64,000 nt of DNA from Alphaproteobacteria bacterium (GTDB lineage Bacteria; Pseudomonadota; Alphaproteobacteria; Micavibrionales; Micavibrionaceae), in the NCBI GenBank assembly GCA_009995595.1, contig JAACPE010000001.1, positions 1 through 64,000 of the forward strand, given 5' to 3'. Numbering within the stretch: position 1 is the first letter of the stretch; each line of letters starts with the position of its first letter. Below are positions 63,932 through 64,000 of the stretch, piece by piece. The notes below the pieces were generated by a model. The model ran no database searches, had not been told where the DNA came from, and saw only the letters and a program-made list of their open reading frames with translations. A program made the translations under genes and the position numbers.

Positions 63932-64000
63932 GGCGCAGTTATGGCATAATATCGACCTTAAAGACAAAGCGAAATACGAACAAAATGAGAGTTCACACAC

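Overview
The window is a low-GC bacterial chromosome segment, most likely from an alphaproteobacterium. The housekeeping gene neighbourhoods point that way: ETF-ubiquinone oxidoreductase next to a family-4 uracil-DNA glycosylase and a soluble lytic transglycosylase, purM next to a DUF2066 gene, a PerM/AI-2E gene and hda, and a PodJ-like polar protein. An rRNA operon with a nearby initiator tRNA fits too. A Micavibrio-like lineage is possible, but I cannot prove it from sequence alone.

Region by region: (1) 1-2503 holds the 3' end of a 23S rRNA, a 5S rRNA, a malonyl-CoA-decarboxylase-like gene, a cold-shock gene and an intact initiator tRNA-fMet. (2) 2457-27196 is an integrated element of about 24.7 kb. 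It is bounded by a 50-bp direct repeat made from the 3' part of tRNA-fMet and starts with a tyrosine integrase. A transfer-like segment follows: nested inverted repeats, a replication-relaxation family protein, a VirD4/TraG-type coupling protein and an M48 protease. (3) The rest of the element is a defence and counter-defence store: AbiEi/AbiEii, two possible abortive-infection proteins, ArdA anti-restriction, a long co-directional cluster (Dcm, Vsr, SNF2 ATPase, GHKL/MORC-like ATPase, HNH nuclease and an unknown protein), a two-gene cytosolic plus membrane module, Gabija (GajA/GajB), and a possible PD-(D/E)XK nuclease broken by a one-base frameshift. (4) 27.4-30.0 kb, just outside the element, is a C-protein-controlled restriction-modification system. 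The nuclease reading frame is broken, and a 16-bp sequence is shared by the two promoter regions. (5) 30.4-36.5 kb has a TetR regulator divergent from a cluster of small membrane proteins, a MAPEG protein (frameshifted), an SDR, a TIGR01777 epimerase and a YadG/YadH-type ABC exporter. (6) 37.1-64.0 kb is ordinary core genome: csp, rseP, podJ-like, ispE, a TPR protein, ETF-QO, udg, slt, an inositol-phosphatase-family gene, alaS, a RelA/SpoT-like protein, ndk, a hybrid histidine kinase, a 47-residue membrane protein, purM, DUF2066, AI-2E, hda, a hydrolase, sixA and rnd.

The best candidate for a poorly described system is 13466-20568. A Dcm methylase that probably regulates itself and a true Vsr are followed by a SNF2 motor, a GHKL ATPase and an HNH nuclease. 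The last gene is an unknown protein whose C-terminus looks homologous to the C-terminus of the GHKL ATPase. I read it as a methylation-guided restriction complex. Second is the 20754-22270 pair, whose products I do not recognise.
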